64,000 bases of DNA from Rhodospirillaceae bacterium. Its GTDB lineage: Bacteria > Pseudomonadota > Alphaproteobacteria > Rhodospirillales > Rhodospirillaceae. A program made the position numbers and the translations under genes. The notes below the pieces were generated by a model that was not told where the DNA came from, did not search any database, and was given only the letters and a program-made list of their open reading frames with translations. The DNA is taken from NCBI GenBank assembly GCA_029243545.1, contig JAQWRV010000007.1:123252-187251 (forward strand), in the 5' to 3' direction. Every line of letters starts with the position of its first letter. Within the stretch, counting starts at the first letter, position 1. Shown here piece by piece: positions 1 through 8,541 of this stretch.

Positions 1-1
1 C

Positions 2-367
2 GCTGATATTTCTGAAAACCTCGAAGGTGTGACCGCGTTTATCGATATGGTCACCACCGAGCCCCTGCCCGCTGAGGTGCGCCACGCCAACATCGTTTTT
101 AATATGATGACGCCCCATTACGTGCGTCAAGCCATGCTCGGTTACCCGCCCGACAACGGCGACCTTGCCGCCAAACTCACCCTGCCCGTTGTGGTCAGCC
201 ACGGCACCGATGACGGTGTGGTCAGCTATGACGGCGGCGCCGGCATCATGGCCGTCTTGCCCGACGGTACGCTGTCTAAGTACGATGGCATCGGCCATTC
301 GCCGTTTATGGAAGATGCCGAGCGTTTTAACCGCGAGCTGCGTGCCCTCATGAAACGGGTAAAATGA
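2..367 (+). CDS. alpha/beta hydrolase, C-terminal part
   Basis: The reading frame is open from the left edge, so the gene begins outside the window and only about 121 residues are seen. The visible part is the second half of an alpha/beta-hydrolase fold. An HGTDD segment after a hydrophobic strand supplies the expected catalytic Asp, and GHSPFMED near the end supplies the catalytic His. The nucleophile elbow lies upstream and cannot be seen. A GTG at 29 is an internal codon, not a likely start. The next gene starts 49 bases downstream on the same strand and may be co-transcribed. The substrate cannot be told from this fragment. Confidence 0.8.
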   Translation, partial: ADISENLEGVTAFIDMVTTEPLPAEVRHANIVFNMMTPHYVRQAMLGYPPDNGDLAAKLTLPVVVSHGTDDGVVSYDGGAGIMAVLPDGTLSKYDGIGHSPFMEDAERFNRELRALMKRVK

Positions 368-416
368 TTGGAGCACATTCTAGTAAGTCCCTAAGAGTCC
401 CTGAGAGGAATATCCA

Positions 417-1031
417 ATGTCCGCAACGTTGAAGTGCGCTTTTTTATTTCTATCTCTTTTCTTTTTCATCCCGCAGCCCCTTGCCGGTGATGACGCCAAC
501 GGCCTCGACCTCTCCCCCCGTCCCGGTCCTGAAGTATGGGTGACGGAATACTGGGACGTCAAAGAGGGCAAGATGGAGGAGTTCCTCGCCTACTATAACG
601 GCGTCCTCTATCCGGTGATGCGCGTTGTGCCCGGCTACCGCGGCTATTCCATGCTGACCTTAAAGCCACCCGGCGGGCGCGAGCCCCATATTGAAGCCTA
701 CGGCGGGGCGATCATTCCACTCGGACCGCCGGAAGAACTCTTCCCCGTGCACCCCGGTCAACTGCTGGCCGGGGAAACCCGCACCGATCGCAGCGTTCAT
801 TTGGAATCCCTCCTGCGCGGCCAATTCAACCTGATCTTTGTCCACCACATGCAAGACTGGGACGGCGTCACCCTGTTCGCCCAGGACCTCATCGAGGAAT
901 GGGCCGAACGCCACGACGGCGAATACATCTGGGATGCCCTCGCCCGCGACTTCTTCCCCTTGGTCAATAACCACTGGGATACGTATTACCACCTGCAGGA
1001 AACCAGCCTCACCATTACCGATGAGGAGTGA
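417..1031 (+). CDS. secreted protein of unknown function
   Basis: A 204-residue protein whose first 24 residues form a clear Sec signal peptide: a hydrophobic Leu/Phe-rich core ending near PLAG. The ATG at 417 is preceded by GAGAGG at good spacing. The mature part is acidic and aromatic-rich, with a repeated feel of short strands and helices (VTEYWDVKEGKMEEF, then HHMQDWDG), which would fit a dimeric alpha-beta-barrel-like fold. That is a guess from pattern only. There is no recognised catalytic motif. It follows a hydrolase on the same strand and could share its transcript. Confidence 0.75.
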   Translation: MSATLKCAFLFLSLFFFIPQPLAGDDANGLDLSPRPGPEVWVTEYWDVKEGKMEEFLAYYNGVLYPVMRVVPGYRGYSMLTLKPPGGREPHIEAYGGAIIPLGPPEELFPVHPGQLLAGETRTDRSVHLESLLRGQFNLIFVHHMQDWDGVTLFAQDLIEEWAERHDGEYIWDALARDFFPLVNNHWDTYYHLQETSLTITDEE

Positions 1032-1367
1032 GGCTGGCGGTATAAAGCCTTAAGCAGTTCCGCCGACGCGCGGCAACGAGGCCAAGCACGCCGAAGCCGA
1101 ACAGCAGCATGGCGCTGGTGCAAGTGCAAGTGCAAGTGCAAGTGCAAGTGCAAGTGTGACCTGATCACAGACCAGCAGGAAAGCGTTATTAATCGACGCC
1201 CCGAGGGGAACGGTGTCAACGTAGGTCATCACAATATTGAACAATGTAACAGTCATGGTTGATTTCGTGAGATTGCCAAAGATAAACTGCGCAAGAGAGA
1301 TATTCGGTGGCGTAAACGTGCTGGCATGAGACGGGAGGGCACCGGTGTAATCTCCGCTGTGCCCCAA
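1032..1367 (-). pseudogene. broken gene with PEP-CTERM-like tail
   Basis: On the minus strand one frame runs from about 1367 through the hexanucleotide repeat, giving a secreted-looking sequence that ends in a Leu-Ala run and APAP. Directly after this, but in another frame, about 1109 to 1050 reads AMLLFGFGVLGLVAARRR. That is a hydrophobic helix followed by an Arg cluster, the shape of a PEP-CTERM sorting tail. A stop codon just upstream of the repeat closes the tail's own frame, so the two halves can join only through a one- or two-base indel near 1105. I read this as a frameshifted gene for a surface-sorted protein. The match rests on pattern only; no PEP motif in the exact form is seen. 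Confidence 0.4.
1118..1156. repeat. CAAGTG hexanucleotide tandem repeat
   Basis: GTG followed by six perfect copies of CAAGTG (39 bases). Because the unit is six bases, changes in copy number would lengthen or shorten an encoded dipeptide run without shifting frame. On the minus strand the frames read as Leu-Ala, His-Leu or Thr-Cys runs. Confidence 0.95.
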
Positions 1368-1523
1368 TGCTCGTCACTTTGTGGATCCGTGTCACCGCTT
1401 ACGATCCCGTGTTAACTCCTACGACTGGCCCCCAAATGAAGGCGAAATTCTACACTTAATGATGGAAGGTTAAAAATCCCAACAAATTTTCAGACGCACT
1501 GTTCGCGAAAACGCACGAATATT

Positions 1524-1557
1524 GCAAAAAAAAACGGGGCCAGCAGGCCCCGCTTTT
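1524..1557 (-). terminator. intrinsic terminator of cytochrome c gene
   Basis: A perfect 7-bp stem (1535-1541 with 1546-1552, G+C-rich) closes an AGCA loop. Read on the minus strand it is followed by a run of nine or more T. It lies 22 bases past the stop of the cytochrome c gene. Confidence 0.85.
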
Positions 1558-1578
1558 GTATCTCGATAGGCGGCTGGA

Positions 1579-2001
1579 TCATCTGTCCTGGAGTGTCTCT
1601 TTTTTGAGGTAGGTGATCAGCGCTTTGCGGTCTGATTCCTTACGTACACCGGCGAAGGCCATCTTGTTGCCAGGCAGGAAATCCTTGGGCTTAACAAGCC
1701 ATTCTTCGAGGGTTTCTGCGCTCCAGACGATACCAGACCCTTTGACCACATCGGAATAACGGAAGTCATCTTTGGAGCCGGCATTCGAACCAAACATGCC
1801 ATGCAGATTAGGGCCAACCTTGTGCCGGCCTTCAGATTCCAAAGTGTGGCATGAACGGCACAGCACAAACACGCGCTTGCCGCGCTTGAGCAGGTCTGCC
1901 TCCGACATTTCCTCTTGGGCTAAAGCTGGGGCAGCGGCGGGTATAGAGCCTGCTGCTGCAAGAGCTGCGAAAGAGAAAACAGCAGTCAAAATACGCTTCA
2001 T
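1579..2001 (-). CDS. class I cytochrome c, periplasmic
   Basis: 140 residues. Residues 1 to about 29 form a Sec signal peptide ending ALAQ. The haem site is C48-R-S-C51-H52. The distal ligand is most likely Met114 in GNKMAFAG, and the conserved GPNLHGMFG segment follows the haem motif as in mitochondrial-type and c2-type cytochromes. It should carry electrons in the periplasm between a membrane complex and an oxidase or dehydrogenase; the partner is not shown by the sequence. It is monocistronic, with its own terminator, and is divergent from the RND efflux genes. This family is common in alphaproteobacteria. Confidence 0.93.
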   Translation of the reverse strand: MKRILTAVFSFAALAAAGSIPAAAPALAQEEMSEADLLKRGKRVFVLCRSCHTLESEGRHKVGPNLHGMFGSNAGSKDDFRYSDVVKGSGIVWSAETLEEWLVKPKDFLPGNKMAFAGVRKESDRKALITYLKKETLQDR

Positions 2002-2111
2002 GCTTTAACCTCAAATGGTACACATTTCGTTTGGAACTTAGTGACTTTCAACAGCTTGTAAAGTGGGAATGTGGCAGGCCTGGGGCAAAAAAAAGTTAGA
2101 ATTTTAACGAT

Positions 2112-2139
2112 TTGCAATCATAATCCGTAAAATTATACA
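2112..2139 (+). promoter_or_regulatory. possible promoter upstream of RND genes
   Basis: TTGCAA, a 16-base spacer, then TATACA in an A+T-rich stretch between the divergent cytochrome and RND genes. It would give a leader of over 200 bases before the adaptor gene. The rest of the gap (2002-2367) shows no gene. Assigned by eye only. Confidence 0.3.
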
Positions 2140-2367
2140 CGTAGAGACAGTCGTCAGCGGATCGGGCCAGTCGGCCAGGGCTCTGTTTCAGCCGTCACAC
2201 AGTGTTACTCAATAATCGTAGCATTACACCCGTTGATCTGAGAGACATAGCGCCAGGAACGAAAAGCGGGCAAAATTCAGGATTATAGCCGCGGCATTAA
2301 TCCAGCCTGTGTCTCCCCGCGTAGAAGACATACTAAAGTCACAGATTTAAGGTAAGATTGTCGAGTT

Positions 2368-3459
2368 ATGAACAAGGCGCAAATAACAGCACTGGTCATC
2401 CTCCTCGCCGGCGTAGCGTGGATCGGCTCCGGCGTGATTTCGGGGCAAGGCGCCAACACGTCCAACGCCAATGCCGATAACACAGCCCCGCTGAAAGAAG
2501 CCCCTGCCGTCGCCGTACGGGTGCAGAATTCGGCCGCTAGAGCCTTCCAGAGTGACATTACCCTGCAAGGTCGTACCGCTGCATCGCGCATAGTCGATCT
2601 GCGCGCTGAGGTATCCGGCCGCGCTGAAGATATCCTCGTATTCGAGGGCCAGCCTGTGGAAGCCGGCCAGCCGGTGCTGCAGATCGCCATCAATGATCGC
2701 GCCGCCCGCCTCGACCAGGCCCGCGCCTCCCTTGAGCAACGCAGTATTCAAGTGGAAGCGGCCCGCCAACTCGCTAAGGAGAGCTTTGGCACGCGGGTGC
2801 GTAAAGCCGAAGCCGAAGCGCAATTTCAGCAAGCCAGGGCAGACGTTGTGCGCTTTGAGATTGATCTGGCCAATACCCTCGTTAAAGCGCCATTTGACGG
2901 CGTTCTTGATACCCGCACCGTTGATGTCGGCACCGTGCTCAATATCGGCGACAAGCTCGGCACCATTGTTGATCTCGATCCTCTTAAAGTCACCGGGCAG
3001 ATTTCAGAGCGTAATGTGGGTGACGTGTCCATCGGCATGCCAGGCAGCATGGTAATGTCAGATGGATCACAGGTGACAGGCGAAGTCAGCTACGTCGCCT
3101 CCGTCTCCGATCCCAACACCCGTACTTTCAAGATCGAACTGCTGGTACCCAACGCCAATTCCGACATTCTCGCCGGTCTTGCTGCTCAACTCCGTCTGCC
3201 CGCCGGCAAGCGTATGGCCCACTCGGTGTCACCTTCGGTCCTGACCTTGGCTGACGACGGCGTCATTGGCATCAAAGTCGTGGACGAAAACAACACCATC
3301 CGTTTCTGGCCTGTGGAAATTCTCGACGACGGTGCCGAAGGCACGTGGGTTGCCGGCCTTCCCGATAAAGCCACCATCGTTGTTGTCGGGCAGGACTATG
3401 TTGCCGCTGGCCAGAAGGTAGAGCCGGTGTTCGTTGCTCTCGCAGCCGATCAATCCTAG
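2368..3459 (+). CDS. RND efflux periplasmic adaptor (HlyD/MFP family)
   Basis: 363 residues. An N-terminal hydrophobic stretch (about 5-25) exports or anchors the protein in the inner membrane. The first lipoyl half lies around 75-108 (LRAEVSGRAEDI, then FEGQPVEAGQPVL). A coiled hairpin rich in Ala, Arg and Glu follows at 111-165. The second lipoyl half starts with KAPFDGVL (173-180), and a beta-barrel region follows. This is the standard membrane-fusion-protein order and it would bridge the inner-membrane pump to an outer-membrane channel. The pump gene follows 173 bases downstream, a larger gap than usual. No outer-membrane channel gene is in view. Confidence 0.92.
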   Translation: MNKAQITALVILLAGVAWIGSGVISGQGANTSNANADNTAPLKEAPAVAVRVQNSAARAFQSDITLQGRTAASRIVDLRAEVSGRAEDILVFEGQPVEAGQPVLQIAINDRAARLDQARASLEQRSIQVEAARQLAKESFGTRVRKAEAEAQFQQARADVVRFEIDLANTLVKAPFDGVLDTRTVDVGTVLNIGDKLGTIVDLDPLKVTGQISERNVGDVSIGMPGSMVMSDGSQVTGEVSYVASVSDPNTRTFKIELLVPNANSDILAGLAAQLRLPAGKRMAHSVSPSVLTLADDGVIGIKVVDENNTIRFWPVEILDDGAEGTWVAGLPDKATIVVVGQDYVAAGQKVEPVFVALAADQS

Positions 3460-3498
3460 GAGGATACCCCGCTAAACCTTACTGGCAGCGTGGTTTTT

Positions 3499-3526
3499 GT
3501 TACCTTCGGTTACCAAAGCGTTACCC
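3499..3526 (+). promoter_or_regulatory. three phased GTTACC motifs between adaptor and pump
   Basis: GTTACC occurs at 3499, 3509 and 3520, that is, at steps of 10 and 11 bases, one helical turn each, inside the 173-base gap between the two RND genes. This suggests a protein-binding array or separate control of the pump gene. It could also be chance. Confidence 0.3.
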
Positions 3527-3632
3527 TTCGCGCATAGCGATAATAGGTCGGCTAGCGTATATTAACCGGGTGGTGAGGCAATCTTTCGTCCCTCCATCGA
3601 CTCAGTTTTAAAAAATTTGGTACCCAATACTT

Positions 3633-6600
3633 ATGCATGCCATCATTTCAGCCGCGCTTAGCCGCTCCCGCATGGTCATATCAGGCCTTGTCGTCCTCTT
3701 CATTGTGGGCTCCATCTCCTATGTGAATATTCCCAAGGAAGCGGAGCCGGAAATCACGTTCCCCTTCATCTTTATATCGATGACCCTGGAGGGTGTTTCA
3801 CCGGGTGATGCCGAGCGGTTGCTCATCCGCCCGGTTGAGGAGCAAATGCAGTCCTTGGCAGGCGTGAAGGAAATTACCGCAACCGGCTTCCAAGGCGGCG
3901 CGAGTGTTGTGATGGAATTTGAAATTGAAACGGACCTGCAAGACGCCTTAGCAGATACGCGGGCGGCCATGGACATCGCCCGCCCTGAACTACCAGTCGA
4001 CGCAGACGAACCATCTGTGCGCGAATTTAGTAGCTCGGGCTTTCCGATTATGACGCTAACGGTGTCTGGCCCGGTGCCGGAACGCACGTTGCTGCAGTTA
4101 TCCCGTGAACTCCGCGACCGCATCGCCGGCATCGGCAATGTTCTGGAATCAAAGCTGTCTGGTATTCGTGAAGAACAAGTCGAGATCATCATCGATCCTC
4201 TTGCCGTTGAACACTATGGCCTCAACAACACCGAACTGTTCCAACTCTTCAGTCGGTCCAACCGGTTGGTTGCGGCAGGCAGCCTGGACACGGGGCAAGG
4301 CCGCTTTGCCGTCACTCTGCCTGGCTTATTCGAGGACCTCGAAGATGTTTTAACCCTACCGGTCAAAGCGGATGCCAATGGCACAGTGCGGTTTTCCGAT
4401 ATCGGGGAAGTGCGGCGCACCTTTAAGGACCCCACGACCCTAGTCCGTGTTAACGGCGACCCAGCTGTGACCATTGACGTCACTAACCGCCGCGGCACCA
4501 ATATTTTCAACACAGCTCAGCAGGTGCGTACTGTCGTTGACCGTGAAACACAAAATTGGCCTGAAACAGTTGAAGTCCGGTTCATCTCTGACAGGTCCAC
4601 CAATGTTCAAAGGCAGTTGGACAGCATCGTCAACGGCGTCGTACTCGCCATTTTCCTGGTAATGACTTTGTGCATGGCCATGATGGGAATACGGTCAGGG
4701 TTATTGGTGGGTGTATCAATCCCGGGCGCATTCCTCACCGGCATCTTTATGATGTATATGCTGGGTCTCTCCATCAACTTCGTTGCCATCTTTGGACTGA
4801 TCTTATCAGTCGGCCTTCTCGTCGACGGCGCCATTGTTGTCGTTGAAAACGCAGACCGTCGTATTGCTGCCGGACAAAGGGCCTCAAACGCTTATGGTGA
4901 TGCGGCCAAGCGCATGGCGTGGCCAATCATAACATCCACCGGCACAACCATCGCAGCCTTCGTGCCCTTACTCATGTGGCCGGGCATGGTTGGGCAATGG
5001 ATGGGGCTGCTGCCATTTACAGTTATTCTCGTGCTTCTGGCCTCCTTGGTCATGGCTTTGATTTTTGTCCCAACAGTTGGTGCGGCCACCCGCCGCAAAG
5101 ACACCGGCACGGCGGACATTGTCAACGAAGCCGACCTCGTCAATACGGAAAACGTGACCGGAGCAACGGCGCTCTATGTTGCCGTCCTGAAGAAAACTCT
5201 GAACAATCCGGGCAAAGTGATCGGTGCAACTTTTGCCCTGCTCTTCATCGTGCCTATTGTATTTTTTGTGATTGGGCCCGGCTTTACACTCAATCCAAGT
5301 GAAGAACCTCGTCAGGCCATGTTGAATATCAAATCACTTGGCAACCTCTCCATCGAGGAACAGGACCAGCTGGTCGCTGAAGTTGAACAGCGTATTCTTC
5401 CCATGCCCGACTTCGACAATGTTTACGTGAAGACCGGTAAAACGCCCGGTAATAGTCAGGTGGACGCCGATGTTATTGGCGAGATTCGCTTAATCTTTAA
5501 GCCATGGGGCGAGCGCAGAACTGCTGACGACATCATTAAAGCATTGAACAAGAACACAGCTGATATTGCCGGTATCCGGATAGAAGCCAAGAAACAGCTG
5601 CACATGAGCCGTGAAGTCGCAATTGAGATGATTCTCAGTTCGAAAAATACTGGCCTTTTAATGGACTCGGCCAACCGTGTGCGCAGCATCTACCAAAACA
5701 TGGTCGGTTTGATAAACGTCGACGATACTCTGCCCTTGCCCGGTATCGAGTGGCAATTAGAGGTCGATCGCAGTGAAGCGGCAAAGTACGGCGCTGATGT
5801 TACCTTGGTTGGTGAGTCCATCCGGCTAATTACCAATGGCCTTCGCCTGGGCACGTACCGTCCAGATGACAGTGAAGATGAAATTGATATTGTCGTGCGC
5901 TATCCGGCTGATTACCGAACCGTGCGTCAATTGGATGACATCCGCATCGAAACCCAGCGCGGTCTCATTCCTATCAGTAATTTTGTCTATCGCAAACCCA
6001 TCCAGAAAGTAGCCGAAATTAAGCGTACAGACTCACGGCGCACGGTAACATTCTCGGCTGGTGTTGAGCCCGGCTTGTTATCGGGTGACAAGGTCAAAGA
6101 ACTCAAAGCAGAGATTGCTAAACTGGACCTCGACCGTAGCATTGACGTTACCTTTAAAGGCGAAGAATTGGACGCGGAAGAAAGCTCTAACTTCCTCTTC
6201 ACCGCATTTTCATTGTCCATGTTCTTAATGGCCATGATCCTACTGGCTGAATTTAACAGCTTCTATTCCGTGGCTTTGATCCTCAGCTCGGTGATCTTGT
6301 CGACAATCGGTGTTTTCCTTGGTCTACTCATAACGGGCAGCCCCTTTATCCTGACCATGTCCGGCGTTGGCATCATCGCCTTGGCCGGGATCGTCGTGAA
6401 CAACAACATCGTGTTGCTCGATACGTTCTTCCGCTTCCGCAAAACCGCACCGACCGTTTATGACGCTGTTTTACTTACGGGTGTTGAGCGTCTGAGGCCC
6501 GTTTTCTTGACCACCGCAACGACAGTTCTTGGGCTCATCCCCATGGCCATGCAGATCGGCGTCGACTTTTTTGACCGCTCCATTGAATTCGGCTCGCCGG

Positions 6601-6785
6601 CCCTACAGTTCTGGCGCCATCTGGCCACCTCCATTGTATTTGGACTTATCTTTGCAACCGCATTGACCCTGGTCTTCACACCGGCAGCACTCATCGCTCA
6701 GGAGAATCTCTTGAAGTGGTTCAGAAGGTTACGGGGAAAACAGGATGGAGCTCCCAGTGACGTGCCCATGACCCCGGCAGAATAA
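3633..6785 (+). CDS. RND multidrug efflux permease (AcrB/HAE1-like)
   Basis: 1050 residues, the usual length of an RND pump. It shows the 1+5+1+5 membrane layout, with a first helix at about 12-30, a periplasmic porter domain, a helix block at 335-480, a second porter domain and a final helix block. The TM4 motif is LLVDGAIVVVEN with D398; AcrB has two Asp here, so the second is Gly. In TM10 the sequence GIVVNNNIVLLD has Asn where AcrB has the proton-relay Lys. Many RND relatives share these changes, so it is probably functional but not a strict AcrB orthologue. It works with the adaptor encoded upstream; the substrates are unknown. No clear ribosome-binding site precedes the ATG. Confidence 0.93.
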   Translation: MHAIISAALSRSRMVISGLVVLFIVGSISYVNIPKEAEPEITFPFIFISMTLEGVSPGDAERLLIRPVEEQMQSLAGVKEITATGFQGGASVVMEFEIETDLQDALADTRAAMDIARPELPVDADEPSVREFSSSGFPIMTLTVSGPVPERTLLQLSRELRDRIAGIGNVLESKLSGIREEQVEIIIDPLAVEHYGLNNTELFQLFSRSNRLVAAGSLDTGQGRFAVTLPGLFEDLEDVLTLPVKADANGTVRFSDIGEVRRTFKDPTTLVRVNGDPAVTIDVTNRRGTNIFNTAQQVRTVVDRETQNWPETVEVRFISDRSTNVQRQLDSIVNGVVLAIFLVMTLCMAMMGIRSGLLVGVSIPGAFLTGIFMMYMLGLSINFVAIFGLILSVGLLVDGAIVVVENADRRIAAGQRASNAYGDAAKRMAWPIITSTGTTIAAFVPLLMWPGMVGQWMGLLPFTVILVLLASLVMALIFVPTVGAATRRKDTGTADIVNEADLVNTENVTGATALYVAVLKKTLNNPGKVIGATFALLFIVPIVFFVIGPGFTLNPSEEPRQAMLNIKSLGNLSIEEQDQLVAEVEQRILPMPDFDNVYVKTGKTPGNSQVDADVIGEIRLIFKPWGERRTADDIIKALNKNTADIAGIRIEAKKQLHMSREVAIEMILSSKNTGLLMDSANRVRSIYQNMVGLINVDDTLPLPGIEWQLEVDRSEAAKYGADVTLVGESIRLITNGLRLGTYRPDDSEDEIDIVVRYPADYRTVRQLDDIRIETQRGLIPISNFVYRKPIQKVAEIKRTDSRRTVTFSAGVEPGLLSGDKVKELKAEIAKLDLDRSIDVTFKGEELDAEESSNFLFTAFSLSMFLMAMILLAEFNSFYSVALILSSVILSTIGVFLGLLITGSPFILTMSGVGIIALAGIVVNNNIVLLDTFFRFRKTAPTVYDAVLLTGVERLRPVFLTTATTVLGLIPMAMQIGVDFFDRSIEFGSPALQFWRHLATSIVFGLIFATALTLVFTPAALIAQENLLKWFRRLRGKQDGAPSDVPMTPAE

Positions 6786-6794
6786 ATTCGTGCC

Positions 6795-7322
6795 TTAACT
6801 CTTTAAAGCACCGGTCGAGTTGTACTTGATCGATCTCTGCTGCAAATCGCGCTTAAGAGAACCGAGCAAACCGTTAGAGAACAAAGCCTCAGCAACGAGA
6901 AAACCAGGCGCCATAAACACCTGAATAAGGTTGTCAAAAAGCGCCGGACGGCGGCCTTCAAAGATGTGCCCCACAAACTGGATAATCCAACCCGATACAA
7001 AACAAACAATAATGACCGCCCACGTATTTGATGGCTCACCTTTCGCAAACGCATCAGCAACCCATAACATGGGAATATGAACAGCGGCCGCCATGAACCC
7101 CACAAGCGGATTAGCGATGAAATAGAGGATAAGCAGCCCTGTAAGAAAAAAGGTTGCCAGCGTCAGCGGTATGGGGCCTGCCTGCCCGTCTCCCACCAAC
7201 GACATGAGAACCAAGAGAGAGAATACAATAAGCGGCACGCCGACAAAGTGTGTGGCGCAATTTCTCGGGTCTCTATGGTAGGCCGTGTACATGGCCATTT
7301 GCTCGCGAAACCACTCCTGCAT
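6795..7322 (-). CDS. Mpo1-like (DUF962) membrane protein
   Basis: 175 residues from the ATG at 7322, chosen because AAGGAGG stands seven bases upstream; the frame is open further but lacks support. HRDPRNCATHFVGVPL near the N terminus (H16, H25) is the hallmark of the DUF962/Mpo1 family, and later His residues sit at membrane edges. Four or more membrane helices follow. Yeast Mpo1 is an iron-dependent 2-hydroxy fatty acid dioxygenase; the bacterial members are largely uncharacterised, so a role in hydroxy fatty acid breakdown is inference. The gene is convergent with the RND permease (9 bases apart) and divergent from the YheT-like hydrolase. Confidence 0.85.
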   Translation of the reverse strand: MQEWFREQMAMYTAYHRDPRNCATHFVGVPLIVFSLLVLMSLVGDGQAGPIPLTLATFFLTGLLILYFIANPLVGFMAAAVHIPMLWVADAFAKGEPSNTWAVIIVCFVSGWIIQFVGHIFEGRRPALFDNLIQVFMAPGFLVAEALFSNGLLGSLKRDLQQRSIKYNSTGALKS

Positions 7323-7437
7323 TGACGCCTCCTTTGACGGGACTGTCCTCAGCCTGATTTTAGGAGCAGTAAGGTTAATACAGAACCCAGTACGAATCTC
7401 CTCTTGAAGCAAAACAGCAGCCTGGTAAGACAAAAAC

Positions 7438-8451
7438 ATGAGCCTTGGATACACTCTATTTGGACAGACATTACCGCCACTTCCTCGTTTCGGGGCTCAC
7501 TTCCCATGGGTCGGCGGAGACCTTCAAACCATTAAAAATAACCTGTCGTGGCGCGAACCGGCATTTCCCGCGCAGAGGCAGACACGCATATCTTTCGCGA
7601 TGAATGATGGATCAGGCGATTTCTTAACCGGGCTTCTTGATAAGCCCGAGCACCAAGCCAACCTCCCTTTACTCATCCTCGTGCATGGTCTGACCGGATG
7701 CGAAGCCAGCCGCAATATCATGACCTCGGCTGCACATTTTGTTGCAGAAGGGTTCCCGACGCTTCGCTTGAACTTGCGTGGCGCAGGCCCCTCCCTCGGC
7801 ACCTGCACGCAGCATTATCATGCCGGACGCACAAAAGACCTTGTTGCCGTTCTGAATGAGTTACCGTCAGACCTCAAATCCCATGGGATTGTGTTGGTAG
7901 GTGTATCACTTGGTGGAAACACGATTCTTAAATTGGTGGGCGCAGGGTCTCACACGAACGACGTAGTAGCCGTAGCCAGTGTATGCGCGCCGATTGACCT
8001 CAAAATGGCCCAGCTCAGGATTATGGCACCGCGTAACCGATTCTATCACCGTTACCTCATTACGCGTATGAAGAGCGATGCCCTCAAAGGGGCAAAGGCA
8101 GTCGATAAAGACCGGATCAGAAACACACTCTCTGTTGTCCAAACCGTATACGACTATGACGATCTTATTGTCGCGCCGAACAACGGATTCGACGGAGCTG
8201 AAGATTACTACACGCAATGTTCGGCCAAGAATTATTACGATGCGATAGGTTTACCTACACTGTCCATCCACGCAGCGTCAGACCCCTGGATTCCCTTGTC
8301 CATGTACACGGACCGAACATGGCCGCGCGACGCGGGGCGGTCCTTGGTTGTATCAAAAGACGGCGGTCACGTAGGGTTTCATCATCGCGACAATGACGTG
8401 CCGTGGCATAATTTGTGCATCAGTGCATTCTTCAAACACGTGCTTGGTTAA
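7438..8451 (+). CDS. YheT-family alpha/beta hydrolase
   Basis: 337 residues. The N-terminal HFPWVGGDLQT segment (21-31) is typical of the YheT/EMB8 group. HGLTG at 83-87 forms the oxyanion region, GVSLGG places the nucleophile at S157, an Asp in HAASDPWIP and a His in GGHVGF complete the triad. RGAGPSLG and the YHAG segment are further family marks. Bacterial YheT proteins are predicted esterases or hydrolases with no firmly known substrate. The start overlaps the unlikely long form of the divergent DUF962 gene but not its supported start at 7322. No signal peptide, so cytoplasmic. Confidence 0.9.
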   Translation: MSLGYTLFGQTLPPLPRFGAHFPWVGGDLQTIKNNLSWREPAFPAQRQTRISFAMNDGSGDFLTGLLDKPEHQANLPLLILVHGLTGCEASRNIMTSAAHFVAEGFPTLRLNLRGAGPSLGTCTQHYHAGRTKDLVAVLNELPSDLKSHGIVLVGVSLGGNTILKLVGAGSHTNDVVAVASVCAPIDLKMAQLRIMAPRNRFYHRYLITRMKSDALKGAKAVDKDRIRNTLSVVQTVYDYDDLIVAPNNGFDGAEDYYTQCSAKNYYDAIGLPTLSIHAASDPWIPLSMYTDRTWPRDAGRSLVVSKDGGHVGFHHRDNDVPWHNLCISAFFKHVLG

Positions 8452-8472
8452 TTCTCGCCATTCCGTCTCGCC

Positions 8473-8505
8473 ACAAGAAAAAGGGCGGCTCCAAAGGAAC
8501 CGCCC
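8473..8505 (-). terminator. intrinsic terminator
   Basis: A 10-bp stem with one mismatch (8483-8492 with 8496-8505) and an AAA loop. On the minus strand it is followed by TTTTTCTTG. It lies 37 bases after the stop of the exported NAD(P)-fold gene and probably ends its transcript. It may also help to stop the YheT transcript coming from the other side. Confidence 0.7.
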
Positions 8506-8541
8506 AGTATCAAAGCTCGATGCGTTCAGTGTTTTGTATTT

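Larger units (their letters stand above)
1032..1578. other. gap with repeat and decayed reading frame
   Basis: No intact gene is seen here. The stretch holds a perfect hexanucleotide repeat, a broken minus-strand frame with a PEP-CTERM-like tail, and the terminator of the cytochrome c gene; each has its own entry. The rest, about 1370 to 1520, shows nothing convincing. Confidence 0.6.

Noticed and set aside
986..1219. Minus-strand frame with a His-Leu run
   Set aside because: It is the product of reading the CAAGTG repeat in one of three frames; both flanks lack coding character in that frame.
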